Source: Akkermansia sp. (GTDB taxonomy: Bacteria > Verrucomicrobiota > Verrucomicrobiia > Verrucomicrobiales > Akkermansiaceae). Taken from it: a stretch of 43,254 nt of DNA. This document shows positions 1 through 11,100 of this stretch, piece after piece; positions within the stretch are counted from its first letter, which is position 1; every line of letters starts with the position of its first letter. The DNA lies in contig JAUNQN010000014.1 in NCBI GenBank assembly GCA_030536145.1, positions 8,407-51,660 of the forward strand, read 5' to 3'. The notes under the pieces were generated by a model that saw only the letters and a program-made list of their open reading frames with translations, ran no database searches and was not told where the DNA came from. The translations under genes and the position numbers were made by a program.

Positions 1-55
1 CGGCGCGGGCGAGGGGGGCGGCCCGGAGGGCGAATCCTGTCGCCCCGATGAACTT
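1..55. repeat. Direct repeat copy A (55 bp), cut by the window edge
   Basis: Bases 1-55 are identical to 213-267, starting CGGCGCGGGCGAGG and ending CCCCGATGAACTT. The unit contains a small inverted repeat (GGGCGA...TCGCCC). In the second copy the first nine bases form one arm of a hairpin whose other arm lies just before it; here that arm would lie outside the window, so an upstream copy of the palindrome probably continues there. The flanking sequence after the repeat differs between copies. Confidence 0.85.
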
Positions 56-140
56 ATCCGCTTGTGGATACCAGTTTGCCTTGCTGTTCAAGTGTGGTTT
101 GCCGTACCCTGATTCGAACATGCGGCATCCTGATGTCGCA

Positions 141-228
141 GGCGCGGAAGCGTAGTGCGCTTCCGCGCCCCCTCGCCTGCAAGGCCATGCCTTGCAGGTT
201 TCCCGCGCCGCCCGGCGCGGGCGAGGGG
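141..228. repeat. Cluster of perfect palindromes (cruciform-like element)
   Basis: Four nested or adjacent perfect inverted repeats lie in 90 bp. They are 141-152 with 158-169 (12 bp, loop TAGTG); 176-185 with 189-198 (10 bp, loop CAT); 202-210 with 213-221 (9 bp, loop CC); and 169-177 with 220-228 (9 bp) enclosing the last two. The outer pair plus two inner hairpins would make a three-way junction. No coding frame of quality overlaps. It resembles a REP-type intergenic repeat or a transposable-element remnant, but the family is not recognised. No T-tract shows it to be a terminator for hrpA. Confidence 0.7.
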
Positions 229-267
229 GGCGGCCCGGAGGGCGAATCCTGTCGCCCCGATGAACTT
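213..267. repeat. Direct repeat copy B (55 bp)
   Basis: Identical to bases 1-55, offset by 212 bp. The first nine bases (CGGCGCGGG) form the right arm of the hairpin at 202-221. Bases 268-375, between this copy and the hrpA stop, show nothing recognisable. Confidence 0.85.
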
Positions 268-375
268 TAGTCTGTGTCCTGCTAGGGAGTTGTGTTTGGT
301 GAGGTGACGATGGGGCTTGGTGATACAACCGTTGGTGCTGCAACTTCTTTGATGGGGGGGCGGGTCTTGTTGGCG

Positions 376-3300
376 TCAGTTGCTGCCCAGGGCTGCTTTG
401 GCGGCCTCCATTTTCTTGGCGGAGGCGCGGCCCTTTACGGCCAGGGTGGGGGCAAAGATGGTGAGGCGGAACTCCTGGAGCATGAGCCCGTAGCGCAGCC
501 AGGCGGCGCTGTGGGGGTGGCGGGGGTAGGAATCATAGAACCCGGGGAGCAGGGCGGCCTGCAGGGTGTCTATGCGCTCCAGCTCACGGGCGGCGGGCTG
601 TTCCTTGATGCGGCGGATGCGCTCCATGAAGCCGCGCAGGAAACGGGAGTAGTCCGGCAGGGAATCCGGCGGCAGGGTGGAGAGGAACCCCTCTCGCGTG
701 AGCCATTGCCAGTCCTGCTGCAGGTCTGCGGCAATGCGCTCCGCAAAGCGGTCACGCGCGGTGAGGGTGTATTCCCGCAGGGCGTGGTCTGCGGCGGCCA
801 GCTGCTCCCAGAGCTTGGAGAAGGGGCCGGAGACGGTATCGTACAGGCGCTCGCGCAGGCGCAGGCAGGCGGTATCAAAGGCGGCGGCATCACGGGGCAG
901 GGGGGCCAGGCACACGTTCATGGCGGCGTACAGGGTTTCCTGCACGTTGGCCTTGGGCTTGCAGCCCACGGTGGTGAGGGCCAGCTTGGCATCCATGGAG
1001 GAGACGGGGAGGCGCTTGCGGATGCTGTTCACGAAATCCCCGTGGCGGATGAGCGCCAGGCGGCGCACGCCGGCGCGGTGGGCTGCATCGGCGTCCTCCT
1101 GCGTGGGGAACACGCGGATGACGGCGCGGTCCGCGTCCTCTTGCAGGGCGGGGTAGCCGGTGCCGCTGCCCACCTCCACGGTGGCGGGCAGGTCACCGCA
1201 GTCCCAGCGGGTCATGGGGGTGGTGGGGAAACTGCGGCCGGCCTTCTTGCGGAAGCGTTTCATGCGGTAGCCCTCCAGGCGCTCCCGCAGCTCCGCGGGG
1301 TCCGTGCCCATGGCCAGCTCGTTGCCGTCGTCGTCGCACACCCAAATCTTGGTCACCAGCTCCGGGGGGAGCTTGGCGGGGTCAAACTGGCTGGCGTTGC
1401 AGAATTTGCCGGTGCGGCGGGATACGAACTCCGCCAGGGCCTTGGCAATCGGGCGGTCCGGCTCCTTGCCGTACCAGTCCTCGTAAAAGTCGTCTGCGCT
1501 GCCGGCTATGGGCATCAGGAAATTGCGGAGGTCCTTCGGCAGGCTGCGCAGCAGCACCTCTGCCCGGTGGGGCAGGTGGGCGGGCACGCCCCATTCCGCC
1601 AGGTGGTCCGGGAAATCCGCCAGCCGGTCTATGTGCACGCCCAGGGTCACGCCGTCGTCGTCCTCGCCGGGGTTGTGGCTGTAGTACACGGCGTATTCCT
1701 GCCCGGCGTGGGTGATGGAGTCCGGGTACAGGTCTGCGGGGGTCTCGTCCTCCCCGGGGTACACGCAGTCCTTGTAGGGGATGAAGAGGAGCCTGGGGTT
1801 CTTGGCCTCCGCCTTTTCCCGCCAGGCGCGCAGGGCCTTTTCCGTGTTGATGTCGGCGGGGATGCGCTCGTCGAAGAAGCGGAACACGCCCTCGCTGCAC
1901 CAGATGAGGTCCCGGCGGCGGAGCTTGGATTCCGCGCGGCGCACGGCCTCCCTCATCTCCTGCAGGTGGGTGAGGAAGGGCGGGGTATCCCGCAGCTGCA
2001 TGGGCATGATACCGTCGCGTATCATAATCTCCCTGGCGGCGGCGGGGTTGCAGCGGGCGTAGCTGATGCGGCGTCCGTCGATGATGGTGAGGCCGCCGCA
2101 GGTCACGCGCTCCTTGGCGTGTACCACGCCGGCGGACTTGTCCCAGGCGGCATCATAGGCATGGTGGGCGCAGAGCTGGGGTGCCACCTGCTCCACCCAT
2201 TCCGGCTTGAGCAGGGCGCAGCGGCGCATGAACAGGCGGCTGGTTTCCACCAGCTCCGCGCCCATGAGCCATTCTGCGCGCTTTTGGCGGCGGAAGAGCC
2301 CGCTGCCGGGGAAGATGGAGAATTCCCGCCCGCCGGCACCGCGGTACACCTTGTCATCCGGCCGCCAGAAACCAATCTGCAGCGGGGCACCGGCCAGCAG
2401 GGAGCGGTGAATCATGTCCGGCGTGGCCTGCTGCTCCTCCGGCGGCAGCTCCGGTATGCGCCAGCGCATGTTCTCCTGCAGGGCCAGGGAGAGGTCCAGC
2501 ACCAGGTTGTGCCACTCCATCACGCGCATGAAGTTCACATAGTTTTTGCTGCACCACTTGCGCAGCTGGTTGCGGCGCATCTTGTGGTGCTCCCGGAAGG
2601 CGGCGGTGGCGCGCCAGAGCTTGAGCATGGCCAGGAAATCGCTGTCCGGGTGTTTCCACTGGGCGTGCGCCTGGTCTGCCTGGGCGGCTTCCTCTGCCGG
2701 GCGCTCCCGCGGGTCCATGATGCTCAGCCCGGCCACGATGACCAGCAGCTCCGGCAGGGCGTGCTCATGCCAGGCTTCCAGCAGCATGCGGCCGTGGCGC
2801 GGGTCCAGCGGCAGGCGCGCCAGCTTGCGCCCGGTTTCCGTGAGCTTCTTGTGGCGGTCTATGGCGCCTATCTCCCGCAGGCTCTTGTAGCCTTCTCCCA
2901 CCAGGCGGGGGCTGGGCGGGTCCGGCAGGGGGAATTCCCCCAGCGGCGGCAGTTTCAGGTCCGCCATGCGCAGGATGACCCCTGCCAGGGCGCTGCGCTT
3001 GATTTCCGGGTCCGTGTAGGCATCCCGGTTCTCGAAATCCGTTTGGGAGTACAGGCGGATGCACACGCCCTCCGTGACACGGCCGCAGCGGCCCGCGCGC
3101 TGGCGTGCGCTGGCCTGGGAGATGGGCTCCACCTGCAGGCGCTGCACCTGGCGGCCCGGCAGGTAGCGTGATATGCGGGCCACGCCGCTGTCTATCACAT
3201 AGATGATGCCGGGGATGGTGAGCGAGGTTTCCGCCACGTTGGTGGCCAGAACAATGCGGCGGCGCCCCTTGGCGGGGTGGAAGATGCGCTGCTGCTCCGC

Positions 3301-4080
3301 CAGCCCCAGGCGGGCAAAGAGGGGCAGCACGTCCGTGCGCGGCAGGTCCATGGCGGAGAGCGCGTCCGCGCAGTCTCGGATTTCCCGCTCGCCGGGCAGG
3401 AACACCAGCACGTCGCCGCGGTCGTCGTATTCGGAGAGCCACTCCACCGCGCGGCACACGTGGTCCGGCAGCTCCTCCTCCGGGTGGCGCTGCGGCATGT
3501 AGTGCAGGTCCACGTGGTAGGTGCGGCCCTCCACGTTCACCACCGGCGCGCCGCCGAAGAATTCAGAGAATGCCGCCGCATCCATGGTGGCGGAGGAGAT
3601 GACCAGCCGCAGGTCTCGCCGCCGCTCCAGCAGCAGCTTCATGTAGCCCAGCAGGAAATCGATGTTCAGGCTGCGCTCGTGCGCCTCGTCCAGGATAATG
3701 GTGTGGTACTGGCGCAGGTCCGGGTCGTTCTGCGTCTCCGCCAGCAGGATGCCGTCCGTCATCAGCTTGATGGCGGTGTCCTTGCCCGTGCGGTCGTCGA
3801 AACGCACCTGGTAGCCCACGTAGCCGCCCACCTCGCAGCCCACCTCGTCTGCAATGCGGCGTGCCACGGCCACGGCGGCCAGCCTGCGGGGCTGGGTGCA
3901 GCCCAGGCGGCCGCGGCGCTCGCCCGCCACCTCCAGCGCTATCTTGGGCAGCTGGGTGGTCTTGCCGCTGCCGGTCTCTCCCACCACCACAATCACGCGG
4001 TGGCGGCGCATGGCCTCTGCAATCTCCTGCCGGCGGCGGGAGATGGGCAAGTCCGGGTACTGGAACTGCGGTACGGGCAC
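376..4080 (-). CDS. hrpA: ATP-dependent RNA helicase HrpA (DEAH box)
   Basis: A DEAH-box RNA helicase of the HrpA family (about 1234 aa from the GTG at 4080; E. coli HrpA is about 1300). It unwinds RNA using ATP in the cytoplasm. Visible motifs in order are Walker A GETGSGKT, motif Ia TQPRRLAA, DEAH in ILDEAHERS, SAT in VISSATMD, and motif VI QRAGRCGR, followed by the helicase-associated region and a long C-terminal part as in HrpA (DUF3418 type). The frame stays open upstream to 4272, but that part runs through the 3' end of the upstream hydrolase gene and reads as Trp/Arg-rich shadow sequence. The family-like stretch begins near YPDLPISRRRQEI, so the GTG at 4080, 19 bp past the upstream stop, is the likeliest start. 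GTG at 4152 is an alternative. It is probably cotranscribed with the upstream gene. Stop is TGA at 376-378. Confidence 0.93.
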   Translation of the reverse strand: MPVPQFQYPDLPISRRRQEIAEAMRRHRVIVVVGETGSGKTTQLPKIALEVAGERRGRLGCTQPRRLAAVAVARRIADEVGCEVGGYVGYQVRFDDRTGKDTAIKLMTDGILLAETQNDPDLRQYHTIILDEAHERSLNIDFLLGYMKLLLERRRDLRLVISSATMDAAAFSEFFGGAPVVNVEGRTYHVDLHYMPQRHPEEELPDHVCRAVEWLSEYDDRGDVLVFLPGEREIRDCADALSAMDLPRTDVLPLFARLGLAEQQRIFHPAKGRRRIVLATNVAETSLTIPGIIYVIDSGVARISRYLPGRQVQRLQVEPISQASARQRAGRCGRVTEGVCIRLYSQTDFENRDAYTDPEIKRSALAGVILRMADLKLPPLGEFPLPDPPSPRLVGEGYKSLREIGAIDRHKKLTETGRKLARLPLDPRHGRMLLEAWHEHALPELLVIVAGLSIMDPRERPAEEAAQADQAHAQWKHPDSDFLAMLKLWRATAAFREHHKMRRNQLRKWCSKNYVNFMRVMEWHNLVLDLSLALQENMRWRIPELPPEEQQATPDMIHRSLLAGAPLQIGFWRPDDKVYRGAGGREFSIFPGSGLFRRQKRAEWLMGAELVETSRLFMRRCALLKPEWVEQVAPQLCAHHAYDAAWDKSAGVVHAKERVTCGGLTIIDGRRISYARCNPAAAREIMIRDGIMPMQLRDTPPFLTHLQEMREAVRRAESKLRRRDLIWCSEGVFRFFDERIPADINTEKALRAWREKAEAKNPRLLFIPYKDCVYPGEDETPADLYPDSITHAGQEYAVYYSHNPGEDDDGVTLGVHIDRLADFPDHLAEWGVPAHLPHRAEVLLRSLPKDLRNFLMPIAGSADDFYEDWYGKEPDRPIAKALAEFVSRRTGKFCNASQFDPAKLPPELVTKIWVCDDDGNELAMGTDPAELRERLEGYRMKRFRKKAGRSFPTTPMTRWDCGDLPATVEVGSGTGYPALQEDADRAVIRVFPTQEDADAAHRAGVRRLALIRHGDFVNSIRKRLPVSSMDAKLALTTVGCKPKANVQETLYAAMNVCLAPLPRDAAAFDTACLRLRERLYDTVSGPFSKLWEQLAAADHALREYTLTARDRFAERIAADLQQDWQWLTREGFLSTLPPDSLPDYSRFLRGFMERIRRIKEQPAARELERIDTLQAALLPGFYDSYPRHPHSAAWLRYGLMLQEFRLTIFAPTLAVKGRASAKKMEAAKAALGSN

Positions 4081-4099
4081 GGCGGGGCGGGGCAGGGGC

Positions 4100-4954
4100 T
4101 TACTTGCCCCAGCGCTTGGTGATGCCGGAGTAGGAGTCGATTCGGCGGTCACGGAAGAAGGGCCAGATGCGGCGGTGGTCCTCCAGCGCCTGCAGGTCCA
4201 GGTCCGCGTACAATATGGTGCGCTGCTCCACCGGGGCCTTGGCCACCACCTGGCCGCAGTAGTCTGCCACAAAGGACTGGCCCCAGAAAGTGGTCTGCCC
4301 CTCCACGCCGCAGCGGTTCACGGCGCACACGTAGCAGCCGTTTGCCACCGCGTGGCCGCGCTGCACGGTTTCCCACGCGCAGTGCTGGGCGGCGTACAGC
4401 TCCTCCTCACCGGGTATCCAGCCTATGGCCGTGGGGTAGAAGATGATTTCCGCGCCCTCCATGGCGGTCAGGCGCGCGGCCTCCGGGTACCACTGGTCCC
4501 AGCATATCAGCACGCCGATGCGCCCGTAGCGCGTCTCAAAGCTCTTGTAGCCCAGGTCGCCGGGGGTGAAGTAGAACTTCTCCTCGAACCCGGGGTCCTG
4601 CGGTATGTGCATCTTGCGGTACATGCCCAGGAACGTGCCGTCTGCATCCACCACCCAGGCGCTGTTGTGGTACAGGCCCGTGGCGCGTTTCTCAAACCCG
4701 GCCACCACCAGCACCACGCCCAGCTCCGCCGCCAGCGCGCACAGCTCCTGCGTCCACTCCCCCGGCACCGGCTCCGCCGTGTTGAACAGGTCGCAATCCT
4801 GCGTGCGGCAGAAGTACAGCGTGGTGCACATCTCCTGCGTGCAGATGATTTGCGCACCGCCTGCGGCGGCCTCACGGATGGCCTGTTCCGTGCGGCGCTT
4901 GTTCTCCGCGACATCCGCCACGGCTTCTTGCTGGATAAGGGCTACTTTCGGCAT
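4100..4954 (-). CDS. aguB: Carbon-nitrogen hydrolase, N-carbamoylputrescine amidase-like
   Basis: A nitrilase-superfamily enzyme of 284 aa. The catalytic Glu-Lys-Cys triad is visible: Glu in CTQEMC, Lys in YRKMHIPQ and Cys in LICWDQWYPEAAR. The C-terminal WPFFRDRRIDSYSGI and the family length match N-carbamoylputrescine amidases, which release putrescine, ammonia and CO2 in agmatine-to-putrescine conversion. No agmatine deiminase or arginine decarboxylase is in the window, so the pathway cannot be confirmed here. The ATG at 4954 (MPKVALIQ) is preferred over a longer frame from 4996 because a strong promoter lies at 4961-4989, inside that extension, with its -10 only 6 bp from this ATG. It is the first gene of a two-gene unit with hrpA. 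Confidence 0.85.
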   Translation of the reverse strand: MPKVALIQQEAVADVAENKRRTEQAIREAAAGGAQIICTQEMCTTLYFCRTQDCDLFNTAEPVPGEWTQELCALAAELGVVLVVAGFEKRATGLYHNSAWVVDADGTFLGMYRKMHIPQDPGFEEKFYFTPGDLGYKSFETRYGRIGVLICWDQWYPEAARLTAMEGAEIIFYPTAIGWIPGEEELYAAQHCAWETVQRGHAVANGCYVCAVNRCGVEGQTTFWGQSFVADYCGQVVAKAPVEQRTILYADLDLQALEDHRRIWPFFRDRRIDSYSGITKRWGK

Positions 4955-4960
4955 GCACCC

Positions 4961-4989
4961 ACTATACCACAGGCGCGCGCGCATGGCAA
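4961..4989 (-). promoter_or_regulatory. Promoter of the aguB-like gene, predicted leaderless
   Basis: On the minus strand TTGCCA (4984-4989), a 17-bp spacer, then TATAGT (4961-4966), then six bases and the ATG at 4954. Transcription would start at or within a base or two of the A of the start codon, so the mRNA would have no 5' leader and no Shine-Dalgarno site. Confidence 0.7.
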
Positions 4990-5035
4990 GCCGCACGCGT
5001 GCATGAATTTTTTTGCCCTTACCCCGCTTTTTGGC

Positions 5036-5100
5036 TTGCGCCGGGGGGCAGATTTGCTAGAATGATAGAGTATATCGCGGGCAAAGTGTGCCTTTGCCGC
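5036..5100 (+). promoter_or_regulatory. Promoter and structured leader of the first autotransporter
   Basis: TTGCGC (5036-5041), 16 bp, TAGAAT (5058-5063), then a leader of about 64 nt to the ATG at 5134. The leader holds a hairpin with arms 5077-5086 and 5092-5100 (GCGGGCAAAG / CTTTGCCGC, one bulged base). The promoter is divergent from the aguB-like promoter. Confidence 0.55.
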
Positions 5101-5133
5101 TGCCTACGCTTCTAATTCAACACACAAGACAAC

Positions 5134-8100
5134 ATGAAATTACACCTGCCTAAAGGACTCAGGACCGCCGTTATCGCTTGCATCACGGCTGTTTCCGGTT
5201 TTTCCTTCACTGTAACATCCGGCGTGCTTGCCGGCGGATCCGTGGCCTATATGCTGGCCGGCCAGCAGGCCTTGGCGACGGATGCCACCATTGAGCAGTC
5301 CTCCGGTGAAATTCCCTTGGGAAATTATGGAGAGGGCGACAACATCACCCTCAAGGTTACGGGCGGCTACTTGGCAACCAGCAGCAAGACGTACTCTGCC
5401 AATCTCATCATTGAGAACTTTGTCATCAACAACGGCTATACCGGTTCCCACACCTATACCTTCACGGGCAGCGTGAGCGGCTCCGGTGCCTTCACCCGCA
5501 CCAACAACCAGAGCGGCAATGCATTCGTGTTCACCGGCAATATGAGTGCCTACTCCGGTGACATGACCATTCAGCACAATAATATCGCACTGACGTTCCA
5601 GGGCAACACTACCGGCACGGGCACCATCAATACCGCCGCTTCCCTGAACGTGCAGGGTGCCACGGTCAAGAACTCCTCCATTACGGCAGCCACCCTGAAT
5701 ATTTCCGGCTCTTCCTCCTTCTCCGGCAATATCACCTCCACTACTACAAACGTGGCAGCCGGTACTGTGGCCACCCTGAGCGGCGGCACGAACAGCCTGG
5801 GAGCCCTGACCCTGGACCTTTCCTCCTGCACTACCTCCTCTTCCGTGCTGCTTACCTCCTCCAATGCCATTACGGCAACCTCCCTGGCCCTCCAGAATAC
5901 GCTTGGCCTGGAGAACGGTACATACAGCCTGCTGCGCACAACGAATGATGCCGCCGCAGCCCTGGTGGGCCTGTACACGGACAGCTCCGGCGAGAAGACC
6001 CTGACGAACGAGAATGGCCTGATCAAGATGACCGTGGTCAAGGGCTCCGGCCCCGTGGTGGTGGATTCCGGCACGCTGAATGTCCCGTTCGGTACCGAGA
6101 CGACACGCGGTTACAACGTATCCAGCGGAGCCACCCTGGGTATCAACAACGGCAGCGGTGCCAAAGGCAGTGCCGCAGCCGGTTCCAGCTACGGATACGG
6201 CCCCATAACGGTGGACGGTACCGGAACTACCCTGAACCTGTGGTCCTGCACTTTCTCCGCCCGCACGCTCAACACGAATGACAAGGCTGCCATTGCTTCC
6301 GACATTACCCTGACGAACGGCGGCAAGATCCACATGGAGGACGGCTCCTACTACCTCTCCGGTGCCCTGACTGTAACGGGTGAGGGCGAGGTGGACATGA
6401 AATGGGCCAAGGGTGTGGTCATCAAGTCTATCAATTCTACGGAAGGCGACTCCAATCAGCTGGTGCTGAAGCGCATGCAGAATGATGGCGGCGGCAACAG
6501 CCTCTTCAAGGTGGCGGAGGAAGGCAATTTCTCCGGTACGCTGAAGGTGGACAATGCCTATGCTGGTACCTGCTACCTGGCTGTCAGCAACACCAACGCG
6601 CTCAAGAACGCCGTGGTGGAACTCTCCGGTACCTCCATCCTTGCATTGGATGCGGCAAATGTCAATGTCAAGGGGCTGAAAGGCCACACCTCCGTGGGGC
6701 TGGCTAATTCCCTGACCGGCAATGCCGGGGTGACGGCTGCCACCCTGAATATCACAGGCAACAGCGGTGAGGCCGTGTACGGCTCCATTGCCAGCGGTGT
6801 GACCCTGGATGTGAACGCCGGCGGTGCCTTGACCTTGGGCGGCGGCACAGTGGAGCTGTACAGTGCCATTGAGAACCATGGCTCTATTGCCCTGGGTTCT
6901 GATGTGAAGTTTGATGTGACCCATCTGACCTCCATCCCTGGCGAGGGTGACGATGTAGTCTATCAGCTTATCAATAATGTGGGTGCCGGCTCTATCACAG
7001 GCTTTGCCGACCTGGCGGCAAGTGCTATCATTGGTGTAGTGGCGGAAAAGGCTGTCTTCGCGGCGAATGGTACTGTCACTATCAGCAAGGCTGCCCCGGA
7101 GGAAATTACATGGGATGAGAATTGGCCTGACCATGAGCACGGTGTGTTGCCGTATGCTCCCACTGAGACCACTGTTGCCCTGTATGGCAAGAGCTCCGTC
7201 ATGGTGGAAGGTGACCCGGCTGCGAACCTGAATGGCGCAGGGGCCAGTGGCATGATGGTGTTCGGTGGTCAGAGTAGCGATGCCGACTCTACGGGTGGCA
7301 ACCTCACGAACAATGCTTGGATATACGTGAGCGATGGTACCTACAAGGCCATTGTGGGCGGCAACTACTGCAACAACTGGAATGCCGGCAGCGTCCTGAA
7401 CCTGATTGGTGACACCCATATCCAGCTCGATGGCGAGAATGTTTCCGTGGGCAACCTGGTAGGCGGCAACCTGAAGGACGGCAAGGCACCCAGGTTCACC
7501 GGTGATTCATACATTTCTGTGATGCAGGGTGATGTGAAGAGCAGTATCATCGGTTCCGGTACCAATTCCCACGCGAACAACACTACCCAAGACGGTAGCA
7601 CGCATATCTACATCTACACACCCCTTTCCACCACCGGCGCGGCGGGCGATTCCCTGTCCGGCAACGTGATGAATGTGGTTGTAGGCGGTACCGCCCATGT
7701 GGACAATCCCACGGATAACAACCAGGCACACCTGACCGGCAGCACGGAAATCCATGTGGACCTGAGCGGCTACGAGGGTGACAAGACTACCTTTGTAAAG
7801 ACCATTGTGGGTGGCCACTACAACAAGTTCAACGGGCAGTTGCAGGATATCGGCGGCAGTACCACGGTGGATATCAAGGGCGCAGATGTTACCTTCAGTG
7901 GTGAGATTGTGGCCGGCAACGTGAACAGCGGTGCCAATTCCTCTATCACTGGCGGTACCAACCTCAGCATCGAGGGCGGTACCTATACCGCCATGATTAC
8001 CGGCGGTTCCAAGATTACCGGCAACCTTACCTCCACCAACGGTGCCGCCGTGGTCAAACTGGGTGGGGAGGCCACCTTCAACTGCGAAATCTACGCCGCA

Positions 8101-11100
8101 GGCCATGCCACCAACGGCACCTCCACCGTGGAATCCACGGAGGTGAGCCTGGGCAACAATGTCTCCTTCGGTGAATCTGCCGTGTTGAGCGGCGGTTTCG
8201 GCGGAACGGCCACCAACATGACCGTGACTGGTGACAAGGTGCTGAAACTGACTGAGGCTGCCGAATACAGCAACCTGGCCTCCCTGACGCTCAAGAGCTT
8301 TGATGTTGTCGATGTGGTAGAGGGTGGCAAGGCTACCATCGGCACTATTGCCGACACCCCGTTCTTGGAGAAGACCGGCAAGGGTTCCCTGACAATGACC
8401 AGTGGCCTGTATTTGGCTACGACGGTGAGCGAGGGTACGCTGGTGCTGGATGGTGCTGCCGTGGAGGTCGGATACACGACGGTGGCCTCCGGTTCCACCC
8501 TGGAGGTGACCTCTGGTTCCAGTGCTGCCGCGCTGGTAGTTCTGGAACGCGGTTCCGTGCTGGCTGTGGGCGAGGGTGGCCTGGCCCTTACGGGTGATGA
8601 GTCTGGCCTGGAGTTCGGCGAGGGAACTGGCGCGATTACTTTCACGACCACGGCGGCTATCACCAGTCAGGTGATTGTAGCCAGCGGCCTGACAGCTGAT
8701 ACTCTTAGCGGTATCACCTTCGACAAGTCCGGCTCTCTTGGCCAGTATGCTGCGGCTGCGGATTACCTGACGCTGACCGGCGACCTGGTGGGCTTTGATT
8801 CCCTGCGCTTTGATGCGGAGTCCGGCAACCTGGTGCTGGAGCAGCTGGTGTCCTCCAAGATGTACTGGGGCAAGGACAACCAGTCTGGCGAGTGGAACCT
8901 GGCGGATAAGAAGTGGGGCTTGGTAGATGCAGTGGAAGGATCCGAGCTGTTCGAGAACGGCAAGGACGCCTACTTTACCCTGAGCGGCGGCGGCGGCACC
9001 ATCACCACGGGCGCCGCAATCGAGGTTGGCAGCATTATCGTCTCCGGCACGGAGGCCTACACCTTCTCCAACGGCACGGGCGGCAGCCTGGCCGTCCAGA
9101 AGGGGGTGACCGTGGCCGAGGGAGCGGATGCCACCTTCAACATGGCTGTGAGCGGCACAGAGGTGGCGGTAAAGACGGCTGCCAACGCCAAGCTGACGCT
9201 CAACGAGAGCTCCGACGTGAAGTCCGTGACCAATGCCGGTACCATTACCGTGGCTCAGGACAAGACGCTCAAGAGCACGGATGCTATCAGCCTGGCAGAT
9301 GGCTCTACCCTGGCCGGTGCCGGTACCTATGATGCCACGGCTGCCGGCGTGACGGTAACCGGTGGTACGGCTACCGTGAAGGATGGAGCTACCGTGCAGG
9401 CCAACACTGTGGGCGGATCCGGCACGCTGAAGCTGAACACCGCCACCCTGGCCACCAGCGGCACGGCCACCGTGGCCAAGCTGGGTGCCGAGGGTACGGG
9501 CAACAAGGTGACCGGCTCTGCCGTGACTATCACTTCCCTGACCATGAGCGGCACGGGCAGCGAGCTGACCGTGGGCGGCGGCACGGTGGTGACCTCACTC
9601 ACAATGTCCGCCGACTCCCAGAAGCTGATTTCCGAGGGCGCGCTGACACTGGGTTCCACCACTGCTGAGGTGGGCCAGGTGACCGCTACGGATGCCCTGA
9701 CGGTGACTGGCGCGGTGCAGCTCACCTCTGTGAAAGCCGGTTCTGTGGATATCTCCTCCGGCGCCAAGCTGACCACCACGGGCACCATTGATTCCTCCGC
9801 CATCACCCTGAACACCCTGTCCAAGACGGAGCAGTACGTGAAGGCCGAGAACTTCGCTGCCGCCACCACGGATTTCAAGGTGGCAGACAGCGTGCTGGAA
9901 TCCCTAGACTTGGCAGCCGGTGCCAGCGTGACGATTGCCGTGCTGGGTGCAGATTACGGAACGTCTAACCTGACGCTCAATGGTACTGCATCCTACACGG
10001 ATACGAATATCGACAAGACTTTCGTTATTTCCCAGAAGGAGGGTACCTACGAGGTCATCCTGACCGCCAAGGCTGCCGCCAGTGATTATGTGTGGGACGA
10101 TACCTCTAACGACCACCTGTGGAGCACCCCCACCAACTGGGCCAAGGATGAGCTTCCGGATACGACTAGCTATGTGCAGTTTGATTCTACAGACTACGTG
10201 AAAGTGGATATTGACGCCGAGGCTCGCCGCGTGACGGTGGAGGGCACGGCTGATGTGGAACTCATCGGCGAGGGTGCGACGCTCGCCATCGGCATGGATT
10301 CCGAAGCGACTGGTGTGAAGTCCCTGGAAGTGCTGCAGGGCGGCAAGCTGAAGCTGACCGGGGCCCTGGACGTGAGCACCCCGCAGACTGATGTGCAGGG
10401 TACGCTGGCGCTGCAGGACCAGGCTACCCTGACCACGGAGGCCCTGGACCTGGCCGCCAAGGACGGTAGCACGAGCGGTATCCTTTCCGTGGAGTCCGGG
10501 GCCGGTGTGGCCACGGGCGTGCTGACGGGTGATGCCGATTCCACGCTGGAAGGCTTCGGTACCGTGACCATCACGGGCAAGGGTACCCGCTACCAGGGCA
10601 AGTATGCCGGTGCCACCGTGGCTGTGGCCAAGGGCGGTGATGCCGTGCTGTACGCCGGAGAGGACCTGAACCTGGCCGGTGCCGGTTCCGCCCAGCTGGT
10701 GTACACCAAGGATACGGCCATCTCCGGCATCCATGCAGACGGCCTGGCGCTGACGCTGAACCATGCAGAGGCTGACAACTCCGGCGTGACCCTGGTGCTG
10801 GAGGAGGGCTCCTCCCTGAAGAACGGCAAGATCCTTACCGGCCTTTCCGCCGTGGGTACCGCTGCCACCATCGATAGCGCGGATGCCCCGCACCTGGTTT
10901 CCACCGCCGGCGCTTCCCTCAAGCGCTCCATGGCCGCCCCCGGCCTGGACCTGACGGGCAGCACGGTGGTGCTGACCCAGAGCGAGGGTGCCGACGTGAC
11001 GCAGATGGAGGTGAACAACGGCGGCAAGACCAAGGGCCTGGTTCTGGCCTACCTGGGTGCGGTGAACACCGAATCTGCCGTGCAGCTCAACGGCAACCTC

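Noticed and set aside
100..145. tRNA-like T-loop (GATTCGAAC) near the window start
   Set aside because: The flanking bases do not form a T stem, and no acceptor or anticodon arm can be built around it.
292..3171. A 959-residue open frame opposite hrpA
   Set aside because: Gly/Ala/Val/His-rich shadow of the high-G+C hrpA coding strand, without any family motif.
4081..4272. N-terminal extension of HrpA into the upstream gene
   Set aside because: The extra residues are Trp/Arg/Ser-rich out-of-frame translation of the conserved C-terminus of the carbon-nitrogen hydrolase.
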